From: Microbacterium sp. MYb72
Lineage (GTDB): Bacteria > Actinomycetota > Actinomycetes > Actinomycetales > Microbacteriaceae
Reading direction: 5' to 3'
Assembly (NCBI RefSeq): GCF_002979415.1
Contig: NZ_PCOT01000004.1
Coordinates: 62,001-126,000 of the forward strand
Length of the DNA stretch: 64,000 nt
Shown here: one piece after another, positions 16,591-25,210 of the stretch
Layout: every line of letters starts with the position of its first letter
Position numbering within the stretch: the stretch's first letter is position 1
Made by a program: the position numbers and the translations under genes
Notes under the pieces: generated by a model
The model's input: only the letters and a program-made list of their open reading frames with translations
What the model was told of the DNA's origin: nothing
Databases searched by the model: none

Positions 16591-17131
16591 CGCCTGGCTG
16601 GTCGTGATCGACCCGCAGGCGATCTTCGCGGCGCCCGACTCGGCGTGGGGCTCGCCGTTCTTCGCCGACGCCATGCCGCGCATCCGCGCCCTGGCGGAGT
16701 CCTTCGGCGAGCGCGTGCTCGTCACGAGGTGGATGCCGACAGCCGATCGCTCCACGTCGTGGGGCGAGTACTTCGCGGCCTGGCCGTTCGCCGATCAACC
16801 GCCGACGGACCCGCTGTTCGACCTGGTGCCGGATGCCGCGGACCTGTCCCCGCATCCGACCCTCGACCTGCCGACCTTCGGGAAGTGGGGTCCGGAGATC
16901 GAGGCGATCATCGGCCGCGGAGCGCACGTCGTCCTCGCCGGGGTCTCGACCGACTGCTGCGTGCTGTCGACCGCGCTGGCGGCTGCGGATGCCGGGGCGC
17001 GCGTGACAGTCGCCGCCGACGCGTGCGCGGGTTCCACGGCCGAGAACCACGCCGCCGCACTCCACGTGATGGGGCTGTACCCGCCGCAGATCACGATCAG
17101 CGACGCGGCATCGGTGCTCGCCGGGGACTGA
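16565..17131 (+). CDS. Isochorismatase-family cysteine hydrolase
   Basis: A 188-residue hydrolase with the isochorismatase triad: Asp in WLVVIDPQAIFA, Lys in PTFGKWGPE and Cys in GVSTDCCVLSTALAA (the second Cys of the pair lies at the usual nucleophile position or next to it). Relatives cleave amides such as nicotinamide, ureido compounds or N-carbamoyl derivatives. The best start is TTG 16565, overlapping the permease stop as TTGA; residues 2-9 (SERSEPTR) come from a REP-like element, so the true first residues are uncertain. The pairing with an NCS1 permease suggests nitrogen scavenging. Confidence 0.87.
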   Translation: MSERSEPTRAWLVVIDPQAIFAAPDSAWGSPFFADAMPRIRALAESFGERVLVTRWMPTADRSTSWGEYFAAWPFADQPPTDPLFDLVPDAADLSPHPTLDLPTFGKWGPEIEAIIGRGAHVVLAGVSTDCCVLSTALAAADAGARVTVAADACAGSTAENHAAALHVMGLYPPQITISDAASVLAGD

Positions 17132-17188
17132 GCGCATCCGTAGGAACCCACTCGGAATACTGGCACACTGGTGCGGAGGAGGGGTCCC

Positions 17189-18244
17189 ATGAGCACAGCA
17201 GCGCCCGTCGAGGAGTCCACACGACCGGAGCGTCGCCGCCGACGGTGGCGCCGCACGAAGATCACTCTCGGCATCCTCCTCGCCGTCGCCGCGATCATCG
17301 CGATCATCGGATCGATCACACCGTGGCCCTCCGCGATGGTGATCCGGGCGGTGTTCACGAAGGGCGGAGACGACACAGCCGCGGAGATGGACCGGCACGT
17401 CCCCGACACGAAGCTCACCGAGACCCTCGACGTGGCGTACGCAGACGGCGGCGCGGACACCACGATGGACGTGTTCTCACCGGCATCCGCCTCGGGCCCG
17501 CTGCCGACCGTGGTCTGGATCCACGGCGGCGCCTGGGTGTCGGGCGCGAAGGAGAACGTCGACCCCTATCTCCGGATCCTCGCCGGCGAGGGGTACACGA
17601 CGATCGCGGTGAACTACACGCTCGGCCCGGAGGGCGTCTACCCGCTCGCCGTCACGCAGCTGAACGAGGCGCTGGCGTACATCGACGCGCACGCCGAGGA
17701 GCTCGGCGTCGATCCGACGCAGATCGTGCTCGCCGGGGATTCGGCGGGAGGTCAGCTCGCGAGCCAGCTCGCGACTCTCATCACGAACTCCGACTACGCC
17801 GAGATCATGGGCCTCGCGCCCGCCCTGCGGCCGGATCAGCTCGTCGCGACCGTCCTGAACTGCGGGGTCTACGACCTCTCCGCCCTCGCCGAGCTCAACG
17901 GCCCCGTCGGCTGGGGGTTCAAGTCGTCGATGTGGGCGTACTCGGGCGCCAAGGACTGGGCTGAGGGCTCGACCGGCGCCACGATGTCGACCATCGACTG
18001 GGTGACCGCAGACTTCCCGGCGACCTACATCTCCGGCGGCAACGGCGACGGTCTCACCTGGCTGCAGTCGATCCCGATGGCGAAGCGCCTCGACGAGCTG
18101 GGCGTCGACGTGACCACGCTGTTCTGGCCCGCTCCCCACGCGCCGCAGCTGCCGCACGAGTACCAGTTCCACCTCGATCAGCCCGACGCGCGGACCGCGC
18201 TGGAGAAGACGATCGCGTTCCTGGACGCGCACACCACCCGCTGA
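17189..18244 (+). CDS. Membrane-anchored alpha/beta hydrolase (esterase, HSL-like)
   Basis: A 351-residue protein with a basic N terminus (RRRRRWRRTK), one transmembrane helix (ITLGILLAVAAIIAIIG) and an extracytoplasmic alpha/beta hydrolase domain of the acetyl-esterase/HSL family. The oxyanion hole is VWIHGGAWVSG, the nucleophile Ser is in LAGDSAGGQLA, and the late His is in PAPHAPQLPHEYQF. ATG 17189 has GGAGGAGGGG just upstream. It probably hydrolyses short acyl esters outside the membrane. It follows the isochorismatase-type gene by 57 bp and may be in the same transcript. Confidence 0.88.
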   Translation: MSTAAPVEESTRPERRRRRWRRTKITLGILLAVAAIIAIIGSITPWPSAMVIRAVFTKGGDDTAAEMDRHVPDTKLTETLDVAYADGGADTTMDVFSPASASGPLPTVVWIHGGAWVSGAKENVDPYLRILAGEGYTTIAVNYTLGPEGVYPLAVTQLNEALAYIDAHAEELGVDPTQIVLAGDSAGGQLASQLATLITNSDYAEIMGLAPALRPDQLVATVLNCGVYDLSALAELNGPVGWGFKSSMWAYSGAKDWAEGSTGATMSTIDWVTADFPATYISGGNGDGLTWLQSIPMAKRLDELGVDVTTLFWPAPHAPQLPHEYQFHLDQPDARTALEKTIAFLDAHTTR

Positions 18245-18352
18245 CCCCTCGCCCGCGCCCGAGAGGAGGGCGGGAGGATGCCACGGAGCCGCCGTTCTGT
18301 TAGCGTTTCCCTGCCTCGGCGGGTGTGCCGCGGGGCGAAAGAGGAGTGTCCG

Positions 18353-19726
18353 ATGAACCCGACGCGGATGCACGCGGCGACCGATGAGCAGGCGTCGATC
18401 GTCGACGCGGTGCTCGACTACTCCCGCCGGCGGATGCTGGCACGGGACGTGCCGCTCGACAAGCCCTTCCCCCCTGGGGAGCTGCGCCGCCTCGCCGGCC
18501 GCACCATCACCGACGAGGGTATCGGCGGCACCCGCGCGCTCGCGCTCTTCGAGCACATCCTCGCGCCGGCGTGCCTCACCGCGAGCCACCCGCGCTACCT
18601 CTCCTTCATCCCGACCGCCCCGACGACGGCGGCGATCGCTTTCGACCTCGTCGTGTCGGCATCCGGCCTGTACGGCGGCAGCTGGCTCGAGGGCGCAGGC
18701 GCCGTGTACGCCGAGAACGAGGTGCTGTCCTTCCTCGCGGCCGAGATCGGCTTCCCCGAGGGCGCCGGAGGCGTGTTCGTGCAGGGCGGCACGATCGGCA
18801 ACCTCTCGGCCCTCGTCGCCGCGCGTGACGCCGCCAAGCGCCGCCTCGAGGAGGCCGGCACTCCGCTCCCGCCGCGGTGGAAGCTCGTCTGCAGCGCCGA
18901 GGCGCACTCCTCGAACAAGTCGGCGGCGAAGGTCATGGACGTCGACACCATCGCCGTGCCCGCGGGCGCCGACGGCAAGCTGCACGCGGAGTCCGTGCGC
19001 GAGGCCCTCGTCGAGCACGGCGACGCCGTTTTCGCGGTCGTCGCGACCTCCGGCTCCACCAACTTCGGCATCATCGACGACATCGAGGGCATCGCCGCGC
19101 TGAAGGACGAGTTCGAGTTCTGGCTGCACATCGACGGCGCCTACGGCCTCACCGGCATCCTGGCCCCTGAGGCGCGGCACCACTTCCGCGGCGTCGAGCG
19201 GGCCGACTCGGCCATCGTCGATCCGCACAAGTGGCTCTTCGCCCCGTACGACTGCTGCGCGCTGCTCTACCGCGATCCCGAGACCGGCCGTCGGGCGCAC
19301 ACGCAGCACGCCGAGTACCTCGACACCCTCACCGACAGCGACGACTTCAGCCCCTCGGACTACGCGATCCAGCTCACCCGGCGCCCCCGGGGGCTTCCGC
19401 TCTGGTACTCGCTGACCACCTACGGGGTGCAGGCGTACCGTGACGCGGTGTCGAGCACGCTCGCGCTCACGCAGCGGATCGCCGAGGAGATCCGTCGTCG
19501 CCCCGGGTTCACGCTCGTCCGCGACCCGCAGCTCACGGTCGTCGTGTTCGAGCGCGACGGCTGGGACCGCGACGACTACGCCCGCTGGTCCGACGGGCTG
19601 CTCGACTCCCAGTACGCGTTCGTCGTCCCGAGCTCGCACGCCGGACGACCCAACACGCGCTTCGCGATCGTGAATCCGCTGACCACCTTCGAGGACCTCG
19701 TCGCCATCCTCGACACCATGGAGTGA
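18353..19726 (+). CDS. PLP-dependent decarboxylase (group II, aromatic-amino-acid/glutamate decarboxylase fold)
   Basis: A 457-residue fold-type I enzyme of the group II decarboxylases. The PLP Lys is in IVDPHKWLFAPYDC, the phosphate-binding loop is GGTIGNLSALVAARD, the ring-stacking His is in CSAEAHSSNKSA and the Asp in WLHIDGAYG. Such enzymes convert aromatic amino acids, glutamate, aspartate or diaminobutyrate to amines; substrate residues cannot be assigned by eye. ATG 18353 follows GAGGAG. It lies before dimethylargininase and 5 kb from agmatine deiminase, so an amine-related role is possible. Confidence 0.88.
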   Translation: MNPTRMHAATDEQASIVDAVLDYSRRRMLARDVPLDKPFPPGELRRLAGRTITDEGIGGTRALALFEHILAPACLTASHPRYLSFIPTAPTTAAIAFDLVVSASGLYGGSWLEGAGAVYAENEVLSFLAAEIGFPEGAGGVFVQGGTIGNLSALVAARDAAKRRLEEAGTPLPPRWKLVCSAEAHSSNKSAAKVMDVDTIAVPAGADGKLHAESVREALVEHGDAVFAVVATSGSTNFGIIDDIEGIAALKDEFEFWLHIDGAYGLTGILAPEARHHFRGVERADSAIVDPHKWLFAPYDCCALLYRDPETGRRAHTQHAEYLDTLTDSDDFSPSDYAIQLTRRPRGLPLWYSLTTYGVQAYRDAVSSTLALTQRIAEEIRRRPGFTLVRDPQLTVVVFERDGWDRDDYARWSDGLLDSQYAFVVPSSHAGRPNTRFAIVNPLTTFEDLVAILDTME

Positions 19727-19784
19727 CCTGATCCACCGGGACCGCCGGTGGCTCGCCCACGCGGGCCGCCGGTATTCTTGAGCC

Positions 19785-20546
19785 ATGTCACGCCTTCTCG
19801 TCCGCCGTCCCTCTCCGCGTCTCGCCGAAGGCGAGCTCACCCACTTCGAGCGCGTCCCCGTCGACGCCGAACTGGCTCAGCGACAGTGGGAGCAGTACGT
19901 CGACGTCTACCGCGGACTCGGCTGGGACGTCATCGAGATCGACGCCGCCGACGAGCACGCCGACGGCGTCTTCGTCGAGGACACCGTGATCATGTTCGGC
20001 GACCTCGCCGTGCTCAGCCGCCCCGGCGCCGACTCCCGCCGCGGCGAGATCGACTCCACGCGCGAGGCTCTGGAGCGCGCCGGCATCCCCTTCGTCGCGA
20101 TCGAGGCCCCGGGCACGCTCGACGGCGGAGACGTGCTCAAAGTCGGCACGACCGTCTACGTCGGACAGACCCTGCGCTCGAACGCCGACGGCTTCGCGCA
20201 GCTGCGCGACCTTCTCACCCCTCGTGGCTGGACGGTCGTCGCCGTGCCCGTCACCAAGGTGCTCCACCTCAAGAGCGGTGTCACCGCACTGCCCGACGGC
20301 ACCATCATCGGCTACCCGCCGCTCGTCGACGACGCCTCCGTGTACCCCGAGTTCCTCCCGGTGCTGGAGGAACAGGGCACCGCGGTCGTCGTCCTCAATG
20401 ACACGACCGTGCTCATGTCGTCCGAGGCGCCGCAGAGCGCCCAGCTGTTCCGCGACCGCGGACTGACCGTGATCGAGACGCCGATCAGCGAGTTCGAGAA
20501 GCTCGAGGGCTGCGTCACCTGCCTCTCGGTGCGCGTGCGCGACTGA
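19785..20546 (+). CDS. ddaH: Dimethylargininase (N(G),N(G)-dimethylarginine dimethylaminohydrolase)
   Basis: A 253-residue amidinotransferase-fold hydrolase that converts methylated arginines to citrulline and methylamines. Visible residues: acidic substrate contact in GVFVEDTVIMFGD, PGTLDGGDVLKVG, catalytic His in VTKVLHLKSGVTALP and nucleophile Cys in LEGCVTCLSVRV at the C terminus. Length is typical. The ATG follows a short gap after the decarboxylase, and a 30-bp palindromic terminator follows the stop. Arginine deiminase-like activity is the main alternative, but the C-terminal Cys and short length favour DDAH. Confidence 0.92.
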   Translation: MSRLLVRRPSPRLAEGELTHFERVPVDAELAQRQWEQYVDVYRGLGWDVIEIDAADEHADGVFVEDTVIMFGDLAVLSRPGADSRRGEIDSTREALERAGIPFVAIEAPGTLDGGDVLKVGTTVYVGQTLRSNADGFAQLRDLLTPRGWTVVAVPVTKVLHLKSGVTALPDGTIIGYPPLVDDASVYPEFLPVLEEQGTAVVVLNDTTVLMSSEAPQSAQLFRDRGLTVIETPISEFEKLEGCVTCLSVRVRD

Positions 20547-20550
20547 ACAA

Positions 20551-20580
20551 CGGATGCCGGGACCGCGGTCCCGGCATCCG
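20551..20580 (+). terminator. Terminator palindrome after ddaH
   Basis: Perfect 30-bp palindrome with arms CGGATGCCGGGACCG and its complement, 4 bp after the ddaH stop. It contains the GGATGCC/GGCATCC octamer core on both sides. No T-tract, as is common for actinobacterial hairpin terminators. Confidence 0.75.
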
Positions 20581-20610
20581 CCCGTCGCATCCGTCCCGGC
20601 GTCCGTCCGC

Positions 20611-20695
20611 CGCCAGAACTCCGGAGAAGCGCCGCGATCCGGGTGGAAGCGGCGTGATCCGCGCCGATGCAGGCAGGATCTCCGGAGTTCTGGCG
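20611..20695. repeat. Palindromic element family A, copy 1 (85 bp)
   Basis: Arms CGCCAGAACTCCGGAGA (20611-20627) and exact complement (20679-20695), with a non-conserved centre. The same arms bound elements of nearly identical length at 32036-32120 and 61549-61634. It lies between the convergent ddaH and universal-stress-protein genes. Confidence 0.85.
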
Positions 20696-20771
20696 CAGGT
20701 CGGCAGCACCGCCAAACGCAGGCGCGCAGCGCCGCCAGGCACAGGCCGGCAGCCCCGCGTGACGCAGGCGC

Positions 20772-21695
20772 TCAGGCGCCCGGGTCCTCCGCCGCTTCCA
20801 GAAGCTCCCCCGCCGCGCCGCGGGGCACGACGATCACCGGGACCGGCGAGTGCCTGACCACCTTCGTCGCGTGCGAGCCGAGGAACACCCTCGCGATCGG
20901 TCCGAGCGAGCTGGACCCCACGACGAGCACGTCGTCGGCCGCCCACTCGACGTCCTCCATCGCGCGCGCCCAGGAATCGCCGACTCCGACGACCGCGCCG
21001 TCGAGAGCGGGCGTGCGCGGCAGTGCGGAGACGTCGCGCAGGATCTCCGCGGTGTGCTCATCGATCATCCGCACCCACTCATCGGCGATGCCCTGTTCGG
21101 CGGAGAGGCCGACGCCCGCCGTCACGCTCCCCTCGGGGACGACGGCGAACGAGGCGATCCGCAAAGAGGCCCCGATGCTCTGCGCGACGCCGGCGGCCCC
21201 GAGCACCAGATCTTTCGCGGCCTCCGTGCCCCCGTATGCCGCCGTGACCCGGCGCACGGTGGCCGTGGGCTTCGCCCTGAACCCGCGCGGCGCGATCGCC
21301 ACAGGCACCGGCGACGCGTGCAGCAGCGCGTCGTTCACCGAGCCGAGTGTGATGTGCCCGAAGGCCCCGCCCGACGACGACCCGACCACGACGAGGCTCG
21401 GGTCGTGCTCCTCGATCAGCTCCAGGATGCCGCGGTGGGCGGAGCGCGCCGAGTGCTGGAGGAACGTGGCCTTCACGCCGCCGAGCTCGGAGGCCGCGTG
21501 ATCGAGCACGACCTCCGCTGAGCCGCGCAGATAGTCGCGCCACTCCACGTCGGCGTTCCTCGCGAGCGGCGGCCACGTGAGCGGGAGGACCGCCGCGACG
21601 ATCAGCTCGGTGTCGGCCGAGCGCGCCAGCATCGCCGCCAGCTGCGGCACCGCGACCGAGCGGTGCCCCGGGCTCACCGCCACCAGGATGCTCAT
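20772..21695 (-). CDS. Universal stress protein, tandem UspA domains
   Basis: A 307-residue protein with two UspA domains (about 1-140 and 150-300). Both keep the ATP-binding signature G-x2-G-x9-G-S: VVGSSSGGAFGHITLGSVND in the first and VVGSSSLGPIARVFLGSH in the second. USPs bind ATP and help cells survive starvation or damage. ATG 21695 overlaps the stop of the upstream permease as ATGA, with GGAGGAGG just before, so the two are translated together; transporter-USP pairs of this kind are known and suggest a regulatory link. Confidence 0.92.
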   Translation of the reverse strand: MSILVAVSPGHRSVAVPQLAAMLARSADTELIVAAVLPLTWPPLARNADVEWRDYLRGSAEVVLDHAASELGGVKATFLQHSARSAHRGILELIEEHDPSLVVVGSSSGGAFGHITLGSVNDALLHASPVPVAIAPRGFRAKPTATVRRVTAAYGGTEAAKDLVLGAAGVAQSIGASLRIASFAVVPEGSVTAGVGLSAEQGIADEWVRMIDEHTAEILRDVSALPRTPALDGAVVGVGDSWARAMEDVEWAADDVLVVGSSSLGPIARVFLGSHATKVVRHSPVPVIVVPRGAAGELLEAAEDPGA

Positions 21696-23149
21696 CGCTC
21701 GTCCTCCTCCACCTGACGCACGGTCGAGGTGAAGGGGATGTCGGCGCCGGCCGCGGCCTGTCGCCCGAGCGTCGAATGCGTGCGTCCGTAGAACCAGTAG
21801 TAGACGAGGAACGCGGCCGTCCAGATCAGGAACACGATGATCGTGATCGGACGCAGCTGCGTGATGATCCAGATGCAGCCGAGGATCGACAGCACGGGGA
21901 TCAGCGGATGCAGCGGCAGGGTGAAGCCCCGCTCGATGTTCGGCTCGCGGCGGCGCAGGATGATGACGGCGACCGAGACCACGAGGAACGCGACGAGGGT
22001 GCCGATGCTGGTCATCTCGAGCAGGAAGTTGATGGGGACGAACGCCGCGAGGACGCCCACCACCGCGGCGACGATCATGGTGTTGCGCGCGGGGGCCAGC
22101 GTGCGCGGGTTCAGCTTCGAGAACACCGGCGGCACCATGCCGTCCCGCGACATGGCGAAGAGGATGCGGGTCTGACCGTAGAGCACGACGAACGTGACGC
22201 TGAAGATCGAGACCACGGCTCCCGCCGCGACAACGGTGCCCGGCCACGACGAGCCGATGATCGACTCCAGGATCACGGAGAGCCCGGCCGTCTGCCCCTC
22301 GAACTTGTCGGGCGCCTGTGCGCCGATCGCGGCGACGGCCACGACGACGTACGCGACGACGACGATGATCAGCGCCATGATGATCGCGAGCGGCAGGTTG
22401 CGCTTGGGGTTCTTGGCCTCGCCGCCGGCTGTGGACACGGCATCCAACCCGATGAACGAGAAGAAGATGAGCCCTGACCCGGCGATGATGCCCTGCAGCC
22501 CGGCCGGAGCGAAGTTCGCGAAGTGGTCGGCGTTCCAGCCGGTCAGCGCCACGGCGACGAAGAACACCAGCACGCCGATCTTGACCATGACCATGATCGC
22601 GTTGATGGTGGCGGACTCCCCGGTGCCGCGCAGCAGCAGCAGGGCGCACAGGGCGATGACGATCACCGCCGGCAGGTTCATGATGCCGCCCTGCTCGGGG
22701 GCGTTGGAGAGCTCCGGCGGGATCTGGAAGCCGAACAGGTTGTCGAGCAGCTGGTTGACGTACTGCGACCAGCCGACGGCGACGCCGGCCGTCGAGACGC
22801 CGTACTCCAGCAGCAGACAGGCCGCCACTCCCATCGCCGGAGCCTCGCCGAGCGTCGCGTAGGCGTAGGAGTATGTCGATCCGGAGACGGGCACCGACCC
22901 CGCCAGCTCCGCGTAGCAGAGCGCGGTGACACCGGCGACGGCGCCGCCGATGACGAACGACCAGATGACCGCCGGCCCCGCGATCGGGACGGCGCTGGAG
23001 AGCACATAGAAGATGCCGGTGCCGATCGTGCCCCCGACCCCGATCATCGTCAGCGCGAAGAGCCCGATACTGCGTTTCAGGCCCTCCTCGCTCGCGATCT
23101 CCTGCGTGGTGGGCTTACGGCGCAGCAGCTGCTGACTCAACGACGACAT
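21692..23149 (-). CDS. APC-family amino acid permease
   Basis: A 485-residue transporter with about twelve transmembrane segments. The first helix has the APC substrate signature MIGVGGTIGTGIFYV, and helix 6 reads IAGSGLIFFSFIGLDAVST, as in the cationic amino acid transporter (YhdG/CAT) branch. ATG 23149 follows GGGGAGA. It lies between the LysA-like decarboxylase and the USP gene on the same strand, so it probably imports an amino acid or amine handled by this cluster, such as lysine, arginine or ornithine; the actual substrate is not readable. Confidence 0.9.
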   Translation of the reverse strand: MSSLSQQLLRRKPTTQEIASEEGLKRSIGLFALTMIGVGGTIGTGIFYVLSSAVPIAGPAVIWSFVIGGAVAGVTALCYAELAGSVPVSGSTYSYAYATLGEAPAMGVAACLLLEYGVSTAGVAVGWSQYVNQLLDNLFGFQIPPELSNAPEQGGIMNLPAVIVIALCALLLLRGTGESATINAIMVMVKIGVLVFFVAVALTGWNADHFANFAPAGLQGIIAGSGLIFFSFIGLDAVSTAGGEAKNPKRNLPLAIIMALIIVVVAYVVVAVAAIGAQAPDKFEGQTAGLSVILESIIGSSWPGTVVAAGAVVSIFSVTFVVLYGQTRILFAMSRDGMVPPVFSKLNPRTLAPARNTMIVAAVVGVLAAFVPINFLLEMTSIGTLVAFLVVSVAVIILRRREPNIERGFTLPLHPLIPVLSILGCIWIITQLRPITIIVFLIWTAAFLVYYWFYGRTHSTLGRQAAAGADIPFTSTVRQVEEDER

Positions 23150-23235
23150 GGATGTTCTCCCCACTGTTTCGGGACGATCGTCATCGACCGTCTCCACAGA
23201 ATCCTCCTGTCAGAGGAATTCCACCAGTACCGCGA

Positions 23236-24489
23236 TCAGAGATCCCTCACAAAGAGGTCGTCCCAGGTCTCGCGGCGCACCACGGCGCGTGCGCTGCCGT
23301 GGTCGGCGAACACCACAGGCGGGCGTCGGTACCCGTTGTAGTTGTTCGCCATGGTGTGCGTATAGGCGCCGGTCGCCGGCACGGCGAGCAGGTCTCCCAC
23401 TCGGGCCGACGGCAGGGCGATGCCGTCGATCAGCACGTCGCCGCTCTCGCAGTGACGGCCGACGACGACGGCGTCTTCGGTGGCTTCCTCGCCCATCCGC
23501 TCGGCGAGGACCGCCTCGTAGCGCTGCCCGAACAGCGCGACCTCGAGGTTGTCTCCCATGCCGCCGTCGATCGCGACGAAATTGCGCGCATCGCGCTTGA
23601 CGGTCGTGACCGTGTACAGCGTCGTCGCGGCGGCGTTGACCATACTCCGGCCCGGTTCGGTGATGAGCTCGGCGGAGGCTGGGAGGTGCGCGCGGGCGGC
23701 GCCGATCAGCGCGTCGAGGTAGTCGGAGACAGATGCCGGATGCTCGGAGTACGTGTAGCGGGCGCCGAGCCCTCCGCCGAGGTCGTACACCTCGAACTCG
23801 CCCATCGCGGCCAGCGGCTCGACGGCGGCCGCGAGCTCGGCGGGGTCGAGGATCTGCGAGCCGACGTGCGCGTGCACGCCCCGCAGGTCGATGCGGTCGC
23901 TGCGCCGCAGTCGCTCGATCAGGGGCTGTGCGGCCTCGGGGGTGAGGCCGAACTTGGAGCCGACCTGTCCCGTCGCGACGTGCGGATGCGTCGACGACTC
24001 GACGCCGGGAACGATGCGCACGAGGACTCCCTGGCGAGAGCCCGCCGGAACGGCCGCCTCGATGCGATCGACGTCGTCTTCGTTGTCGACCACGATGAGG
24101 CCGACGCCGTGCGCCACGGCGTACTCGATCTCCTCGGTCGTCTTCGCGTTGCCGTGCAGCACGACGAGCGCAGGGTCCACCCCGGCCTTCATCGCGCTGC
24201 GCAGCTCTCCTCCGCCCGCGACGTCGAGCCCCAGGCCCTCCTCGACCATGACGCGCTGCACGGCCGTCGCGGGGAAGGACTTCGACGCGAACACGACGCG
24301 CGCCCGCGGCCAGCGGCGCACGAGCTCCTCGCGGTACTCCCTCGCCCGTGCGCGCAGGGCGGGCTCGGCCACGACGATCGCCGGTGTGCCGAACTCGCGC
24401 GCGAGGTCGTCGACCCGGCATCCGGAGATCCGCAGCACGCCGTCGGCGACGTCGGACCCCGCGGGGAGGAGTGTGAGCGGATCGTTCAT
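23236..24489 (-). CDS. LysA-like PLP decarboxylase (diaminopimelate decarboxylase family)
   Basis: A 417-residue fold-type III decarboxylase. The PLP Lys is in VVFASKSFPATAV, then HVGSQI, the glycine loop DLGGGLGARY, the C-terminal Cys motif VGRHCESGD that completes the active site across the dimer, and MANNYNGYRRP. The sequence most resembles diaminopimelate decarboxylase, which makes lysine. However, actinobacteria normally carry lysA beside argS or hom/thr genes, and this copy is in a cluster with a TetR regulator, an amino acid permease and agmatine deiminase. It may be a second LysA or a decarboxylase for another basic amino acid. Confidence 0.8.
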   Translation of the reverse strand: MNDPLTLLPAGSDVADGVLRISGCRVDDLAREFGTPAIVVAEPALRARAREYREELVRRWPRARVVFASKSFPATAVQRVMVEEGLGLDVAGGGELRSAMKAGVDPALVVLHGNAKTTEEIEYAVAHGVGLIVVDNEDDVDRIEAAVPAGSRQGVLVRIVPGVESSTHPHVATGQVGSKFGLTPEAAQPLIERLRRSDRIDLRGVHAHVGSQILDPAELAAAVEPLAAMGEFEVYDLGGGLGARYTYSEHPASVSDYLDALIGAARAHLPASAELITEPGRSMVNAAATTLYTVTTVKRDARNFVAIDGGMGDNLEVALFGQRYEAVLAERMGEEATEDAVVVGRHCESGDVLIDGIALPSARVGDLLAVPATGAYTHTMANNYNGYRRPPVVFADHGSARAVVRRETWDDLFVRDL

Positions 24490-24535
24490 GGGTGTCTCCT
24501 GGTCATCTGGGCCGTCGCGTCGTCGCGTCGGCGGA

Positions 24536-25132
24536 TCAGTCTGCGTGGTCGAGCACGGCCGACAGGGTGCGGCGGGCGAGCTCCGCCCTGTCGTGCGGGG
24601 CCCATTTGACGAGCGAGTGCGCGCTCATGCCGTCGACCATCGCGAGCAGCAGCCAGGCGGCCGACGCGGGGTCGACTCCGCCGGGGCCCGAGGCGCGGAT
24701 CACGTCCTCCAGCCCGCTCTGCCACAGGTCCATCTCCTCGCGCACCCGCTGACCGAGGGCCTCGTTGCGGGCGCCGAGCGACCACGACTGCACCCACACC
24801 AGTGCGACGTCGTCTCTGGTGCGGTCGAGCAGCGTCTCGACCAGCGCCTGCAGGTTCTCCCTCAGGTCGCCGCTGGGGGCGAAGCCGCCGAGCACCTCTT
24901 CGCGCTCGGCGGAGACGATGTCTCCGAAGACCTCGGCGACGAACTCGTCCATGACCGGGCGGTAGTGCGCGATGAGCGCGGGCGTCACGCCGACGCGGCT
25001 CGCCACCGCGCGCACCGTGAGGGCCTCCAGGCCGCTCTCGTACGCGAGCGCGGTCGCGCCGTGCAGGATCGACCGCTCGCGCTCCTCCGGCGGCATCCTC
25101 CGCGGTGCCGCGGCTCTTGACGTGGTGCTCAT
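24536..25132 (-). CDS. TetR-family transcriptional regulator
   Basis: A 198-residue regulator. The N-terminal helix-turn-helix (about 18-65) reads ILHGATALAYESGLEALT, VRAVASRVGVTPALIAHY; the C-terminal ligand domain resembles the BetI/TetR_C_6 kind (YRPVMDEFVAEVF, WLLLAMVDGMSAHSL). I chose ATG 25132 over one six codons upstream, which would lie inside the promoter. It is divergent from agmatine deiminase (79-bp gap) and 46 bp upstream of the LysA-like gene, so it probably controls both sides. TTGATCGGGTGTTCAA at about 25156-25171 is an imperfect operator candidate. Confidence 0.87.
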   Translation of the reverse strand: MSTTSRAAAPRRMPPEERERSILHGATALAYESGLEALTVRAVASRVGVTPALIAHYRPVMDEFVAEVFGDIVSAEREEVLGGFAPSGDLRENLQALVETLLDRTRDDVALVWVQSWSLGARNEALGQRVREEMDLWQSGLEDVIRASGPGGVDPASAAWLLLAMVDGMSAHSLVKWAPHDRAELARRTLSAVLDHAD

Positions 25133-25210
25133 CGGGAGATACCGTAGCACTCGTTGATCGGGTGTTCAATAGCGATGACGCGCTCACCCGCCACCAGCGA
25201 GGAGAACCCC

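Noticed and set aside
17477..19840. 787-codon frame on the minus strand across the esterase and decarboxylase genes
   Set aside because: No domain and composition typical of the complementary frame of high-GC genes; both sense genes have complete active sites.
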